Shown here piece after piece: positions 6,437 to 9,087 of a stretch of DNA of 9,087 nucleotides (its first letter is position 1; every line of letters begins with the position of its first letter). The notes beneath the pieces are model-generated. The model was given only the letters and a program-made list of their open reading frames with translations. It ran no database searches and was not told the origin of the DNA. This DNA comes from DASYQV01 sp036005125 (lineage in GTDB: Bacteria > Acidobacteriota > Vicinamibacteria > Vicinamibacterales > UBA2999). Both the position numbers and the translations under genes were made by a program. The DNA lies in NCBI GenBank assembly GCA_036005125.1, contig DASYQV010000307.1:1-9087 (forward strand), in the 5' to 3' direction.

Positions 6437-7404
6437 GGTGATTCCGTGCGCACTCGGGGATCGGCGAGGTACAAGAGTCCATCCGCCAACAGGTTCCCCA
6501 CCAGAAGGAAGCAGGTCGAGGCGAGAGCCACCCCCACGATCAGGTGAACGTCGCGGGCTTGAATCGCCGTGAGGAGCAACGGGCCGAGTCCGGGCCAGCT
6601 CATGACGGCTTCAATCGTCATCGACGCGCTGAGCAGCGACGCAACCGAGAGCCCCAGTAAAGAGATGAGCGGGTTCGCCGCCGCACGGAGGGCATGTCGA
6701 TATACCAGGCGCCGGCCGCCGACGCCGATGGCCCTCGCGGCCTGGATGAACGGCGCGTCGAGCGTTTCGATCAGGGTGGCGCGCACGTGGCGGACGAGCG
6801 TCGGCAGGATCGTAAGGCACAGGGCGGAGGCCGGCAAGAAGAGGTGAATGAGGACGTCTTCCGCTCTCTGCGCGAAGCCCAACGTGGAATAGCGCGGCGA
6901 CGTCATTCCGCCGGTCGGAAGCCCACCGACCCGCACGGCGATCAGGAGCAATCCCAGGGCGAGGAGCAGGTCGGGCAGCGCAAGGAGCGCCGTCAGCACG
7001 ACGCCCGTGACCCGGTCCGTCAGATGCCCTCTACGCCCCGCACTCCAGGCGCCAATCGGTACGGCCAGGCACCAGGCGACAGCCGTCGCGGTCACGGTGA
7101 GAAGCAGCGTGTTCGCGGCGCGCTCCCGCAGGAGCGGGCCCACGGGGCGTTCGTACAAGAGAGAAAATCCAAACTCGCCCCGGGCAACCGACTGAATCCA
7201 GCGCCAGTATCGGACCGCGACCGGGTCATCCAGACCGAACCGCTCCCGCAGGGTGTCGAGGGCGGAGGCGGAAATGCCAGGGTTGAGCCTCAATTCCGCG
7301 AGGAAGTCACCGGGCACCAGCTCGGTGAACAGAAAGAGAAGCACGGACACGGCGACAAGGAGCAGACAGGACTGGAGGGCGCGAGTCACGAGGTATCGCG
7401 TCAT
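6433..7404 (-). CDS. ABC transporter permease, DppB/OppB-like
   Basis: 323 residues from the ATG at 7404, preceded by GAGG (7410-7413) with 5-nt spacing. I prefer this to a possible start at 7476, which adds 24 non-hydrophobic residues before the typical MTRYLVTRALQS opening. TM1 is about 9-29; the family signature LRERFGLDDPVAVRYWRWI and GEFGFSLLYERPV (about 51-88) follows, then the core with TM segments about 98-122, 133-158, 185-205, 244-266 and 288-311. The EAA loop is about 217-246 (APFIQAARAIGVGGRRLVYR). It ends in the usual LADPRVR tail. It is the first gene of the operon and the inner-membrane partner of the DppC-like subunit; an ATPase must be supplied from elsewhere. Confidence 0.93.
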   Translation of the reverse strand: MTRYLVTRALQSCLLLVAVSVLLFLFTELVPGDFLAELRLNPGISASALDTLRERFGLDDPVAVRYWRWIQSVARGEFGFSLLYERPVGPLLRERAANTLLLTVTATAVAWCLAVPIGAWSAGRRGHLTDRVTGVVLTALLALPDLLLALGLLLIAVRVGGLPTGGMTSPRYSTLGFAQRAEDVLIHLFLPASALCLTILPTLVRHVRATLIETLDAPFIQAARAIGVGGRRLVYRHALRAAANPLISLLGLSVASLLSASMTIEAVMSWPGLGPLLLTAIQARDVHLIVGVALASTCFLLVGNLLADGLLYLADPRVRTESP

Positions 7405-7409
7405 TCGTG

Positions 7410-7413
7410 CCTC
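7410..7413 (-). promoter_or_regulatory. Ribosome binding site deciding the start of the DppB-like permease
   Basis: GAGG on the minus strand, 5 nt upstream of the ATG at 7404. It favours the short permease form and leaves 7405-7627 as intergenic DNA. Confidence 0.55.
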
Positions 7414-7517
7414 AGCAAGGCGCCCGGTCGCCCAATATCCGCGCCACAGTTCCGTCTGAGTGGCCGAGTGGGTCAAACACAGTGTGCAAAGCGTGATGAT
7501 TCGTCGAGTTCGCTCGA

Positions 7518-7553
7518 TGCCCTATATCTTTGCGCCTCCGAGAGTGCCCTATA
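7518..7553. repeat. 9-bp direct repeat TGCCCTATA in the divergent region
   Basis: TGCCCTATA occurs at 7518-7526 and again at 7545-7553, 27 bp start to start, in the AT-richer centre of the divergent region. It could be a paired operator or part of promoter elements; function is not established. Confidence 0.5.
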
Positions 7554-7584
7554 GACAACATCGGGCCACTCGAGCTCCCTGGGC

Positions 7585-7615
7585 GGTCCTTTACAGCAAA
7601 GCTGTCGGTCGGACC
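7585..7615 (+). promoter_or_regulatory. Possible leader hairpin upstream of the glycosyltransferase ribosome binding site
   Basis: GGTCC (7585-7589) can pair with GGACC (7611-7615), and inside it ACAGC (7593-7597) with GCTGT (7601-7605) around an AAA loop. It ends 2 nt before the Shine-Dalgarno sequence. Short stems of this kind are frequent by chance. Confidence 0.3.
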
Positions 7616-7617
7616 TT

Positions 7618-7622
7618 GAGGA
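7618..7622 (+). promoter_or_regulatory. Ribosome binding site deciding the glycosyltransferase start
   Basis: GAGGA, 5 nt before the ATG at 7628. It favours this start over an in-frame GTG at 7460, which would add 56 residues of no family resemblance and overlap the other gene's leader. Confidence 0.6.
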
Positions 7623-7627
7623 CCGCG

Positions 7628-8875
7628 ATGGCCATGACTGCACACCCCCAGTTGAAAGTCGCCTACGTCGTGCGTGAGTTCCCAGTCGTCGGCGACGAAC
7701 GCCTGCTCGACGAATTGCTGGCGCTCGAGCACAGCCAGGTCGACCTTCAAGTCTTCTCCCTCAATCCTTCGAACGGTTACCGACAACCTTCGAAGGCCGC
7801 GCGGCTCCACGCCCGAATCGGTTATCCTCCCGCCCGCTCGCCTGCCGGCCACACTTCGGTGGCGGCGGCAACTACGGCCGCTGGCGAGCGCCGCCTTCCC
7901 AGGTCGCGGCCCGCCACCCGCCCTGAAGCGTCGTGGATCAGTGGTGCAGTCCTCGACGCCGGCATTCAACATCTCCACGCCCATTCCGCCGGGCGCTGCA
8001 CCGAAGTCGCTCGCGAAGTCGCCCGGATGACCGGGATCACGTACAGCTTCAGCGTCGGCGCATCCGATCTCGGTCCGTCAGGCGTCTCGCCGAGCGAGTT
8101 GCGCGAGGGCACTCGCGGCGCGCAGTTTGTCGTCACACGAAACGAGGCGAGTCTCGGGATGTTCGCCGGAATCTGTGGTCCAACCATGCTGCACAAAGTT
8201 TACCGGATGTACGACGGCATCGATCTCTCGTGCGTGCCGTTCCACGACGATCGCGAACGAAGGGACGATGCGTTGCTGGTCGTCGCGGGACCGAAGGGCA
8301 ACGACGGCATTGCCGAACTGCTCGTGGCCGTGGGTCGACTCGCAGGCCAGGGTCGCACGTTGGAGCTGACGGTGCTGATAGCGCCGGGATCCGAAGCTGG
8401 CGTGAGGAGCGAAGCGGCCTGTCGCGGTCTCAACGAGTCGGTCACCGTGATCAGCGCGCCGAGCGACAGCATCATGCGCGATCTCCTGCAGACGCACACG
8501 CTGCTCGTCGCTCCCTGGACGGCAAGCGGCCCCAACGGGGAGATTCCGTGCGTGCTGCTCCAGGCGATGGCATTGGGCCTGCCGATCATCGCGAGCGATC
8601 TCCCGGGCTTCAGGGAAGCCATCGCGGATGGGTGGACCGGCCGTCTGATCTCGGCGGGCGATTCGATCTGGTTGGCTGGCGCAATGGAAACGTTGCTCGA
8701 GAATCCCCGTCTCCGTACACGCATGGCGCGCGCCGCGCGGGAGCGGGTCGAGCGTGAATTCTCCGTCGACTGCAACGTCACCCGGCTTGCGCGGCTCTTC
8801 GAGCGCGCCGCCACACCTCAGAATCCTCCGTTTCACGTCGTCCCGCCGCGACTGCGACGCGCCGGAACCAGCTGA
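7628..8875 (+). CDS. GT4-like glycosyltransferase homologue with altered active-site motifs
   Basis: 415 residues from the ATG at 7628. The fold follows the two-domain GT-B plan of family 4: an N-terminal domain beginning LKVAYVVREFP (9-19) with IQHLHAHSAGR (113-123), TGITYSFSVGASDLG (135-149), AQFVVTRNEAS and YDGIDL; and a C-terminal domain with LLVAPWTASGPNGEIP, LLQAMALGLPIIASDLPGFREAI (310-332) and the terminal MARAARERVEREFS helix. Relatives transfer sugars from nucleotide donors during exopolysaccharide or lipopolysaccharide synthesis at the cytoplasmic membrane face. Most hallmark residues are changed here: SETF after FP is GDER, HAHFA is HAHSA, the AHA of SFTAHA is VGA, the GR..KKG donor loop reads AGPKGNDG, and EX7E reads G-x7-Q (304-312). 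The segment about 66-105 is low-complexity in place of the usual linking helices. It may be inactive or act on an unusual substrate. It stands alone, divergent from the operon. Confidence 0.82.
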   Translation: MAMTAHPQLKVAYVVREFPVVGDERLLDELLALEHSQVDLQVFSLNPSNGYRQPSKAARLHARIGYPPARSPAGHTSVAAATTAAGERRLPRSRPATRPEASWISGAVLDAGIQHLHAHSAGRCTEVAREVARMTGITYSFSVGASDLGPSGVSPSELREGTRGAQFVVTRNEASLGMFAGICGPTMLHKVYRMYDGIDLSCVPFHDDRERRDDALLVVAGPKGNDGIAELLVAVGRLAGQGRTLELTVLIAPGSEAGVRSEAACRGLNESVTVISAPSDSIMRDLLQTHTLLVAPWTASGPNGEIPCVLLQAMALGLPIIASDLPGFREAIADGWTGRLISAGDSIWLAGAMETLLENPRLRTRMARAARERVEREFSVDCNVTRLARLFERAATPQNPPFHVVPPRLRRAGTS

Positions 8876-8879
8876 TCAT

Positions 8880-8996
8880 TTGTGATTTGCGATTTACGAT
8901 TTGTGTTTGTGATTTGTGATTTGTGAATTCGGCAACCCAATCGCCGATCACGAATCGCAAATCGCAAACCAATCACGAATCACGAATCACAAAATC
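8880..8996. repeat. Inverted array of degenerate heptamers (GATTTGT / ATCACGA type), possible terminator
   Basis: Starting 5 nt after the glycosyltransferase stop, 8880-8930 is a tandem run of 7-bp units such as GATTTGC, GATTTAC and GATTTGT (one unit is 6 bp). The stretch 8945-8996 carries the complementary units (AATCGCA, ATCACGA, ATCACAA). The two arms are imperfect reverse complements, so they can form a hairpin of about 50 bp. A CGGC/GCCG pair (8930-8933 with 8942-8945) closes a short loop. The array could end transcription from either side, though no U-tract follows. Tandem heptamers of this look recur between genes in several GC-rich phyla; here it is AT-rich against its surroundings. 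Confidence 0.8.
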
Positions 8997-9087
8997 GGAA
9001 ATGCTCTTCTTGATTTCATCCACCACACTCACCTAATATCAGCCTCCCTGCCACGGGTTCTTTCCTCACACTCCACTGGGAATGCTC
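8997..9087. other. Intergenic DNA at the right edge, no gene recognised
   Basis: Ninety-one bases after the heptamer array contain only very short open frames without family resemblance. I see no tRNA, terminator or promoter that I can support. Confidence 0.5.

Larger units (their letters stand above)
7405..7627. promoter_or_regulatory. Divergent intergenic region between the operon and the glycosyltransferase gene
   Basis: These 223 bp lie between two gene starts that point away from each other, so they should hold the promoters for both the five-gene operon (minus) and the glycosyltransferase (plus). I could not identify a convincing -35/-10 pair on either strand. A GGAAC, as at the -35 of many ECF promoters, is present on the minus strand at 7449-7453, but no matching -10 is clear, so autoregulation by the sigma factor is only a possibility. 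The region is visibly richer in A+T around 7485-7560. Confidence 0.6.

Noticed and set aside
7405..7476. Extended permease start at 7476 and extended glycosyltransferase start (GTG) at 7460
   Set aside because: They would overlap divergently, add residues with no family match, and both genes have well-placed Shine-Dalgarno sequences at the later starts.
6694..7554. Plus-strand open frame opposite the DppB-like permease
   Set aside because: Charged, low-complexity translation typical of the complement of membrane-protein codons; no domain is seen.
8778..8972. Minus-strand open frame through the heptamer array (64 codons)
   Set aside because: The translation (NHKSQ-type repetition) is produced by the heptamers themselves and is not evidence of a protein.
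8880..8996. CRISPR array
   Set aside because: The repeats are 7-bp tandem units without spacers and are arranged as an inverted pair; no cas genes are present.
8997..9087. Short open frames at the right edge on either strand as a partial gene
   Set aside because: The longest is about 23 codons and none resembles a known family.

Overview
The window is a GC-rich bacterial segment with one long, tightly packed minus-strand gene cluster (7404 down to the left edge) and one divergent plus-strand gene (7628-8875). The protein families and their style (a TPR-CHAT protein next to an ECF-type sigma factor, an oligopeptide-type ABC substrate-binding protein with the GGRLVV/AEPRTLNPV signature, FtsX-free DppB/DppC-like permeases, and heptameric GATTTGT-type intergenic repeats) look most like an Acidobacteriota genome, possibly Vicinamibacteria. 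That placement is inference from general familiarity; there is no rRNA or marker gene here.

Layout, in transcription order on the minus strand: a DppB-like permease (7404-6433), a DppC-like permease (6436-5408), a family-5 solute-binding protein (5376-3418), an ECF-like RNA polymerase sigma factor (3421-2822) and a large TPR-CHAT cysteine peptidase (2822 to beyond position 1, missing only about its last 10-30 residues or a short tail). Gene junctions are ATGA overlaps (6433-6436 and 3418-3421), a TGATG overlap (2820-2824) and one 31-nt gap with a Shine-Dalgarno sequence, so all five genes appear to form one translationally coupled operon. No ABC ATPase and no anti-sigma factor are visible. 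A reasonable working model is a peptide-uptake or peptide-sensing module wired to a sigma factor and a TPR-CHAT protease, but only the gene order and domains are seen; the wiring is inferred.

The solute-binding protein gene carries a roughly 195-bp stretch of nested, near-perfect inverted repeats (5128-5323) lying exactly between the signal-peptide codons and the start of the mature domain, and the reading frame passes straight through it. This looks like an in-frame, protein-coding palindromic repeat element.

A 223-bp divergent intergenic region (7405-7627) separates the operon from a plus-strand GT4-like glycosyltransferase homologue whose hallmark active-site motifs are all altered. Immediately after its stop codon lies an inverted array of degenerate heptamers (8880-8996). 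The last 91 bases hold no recognisable gene.
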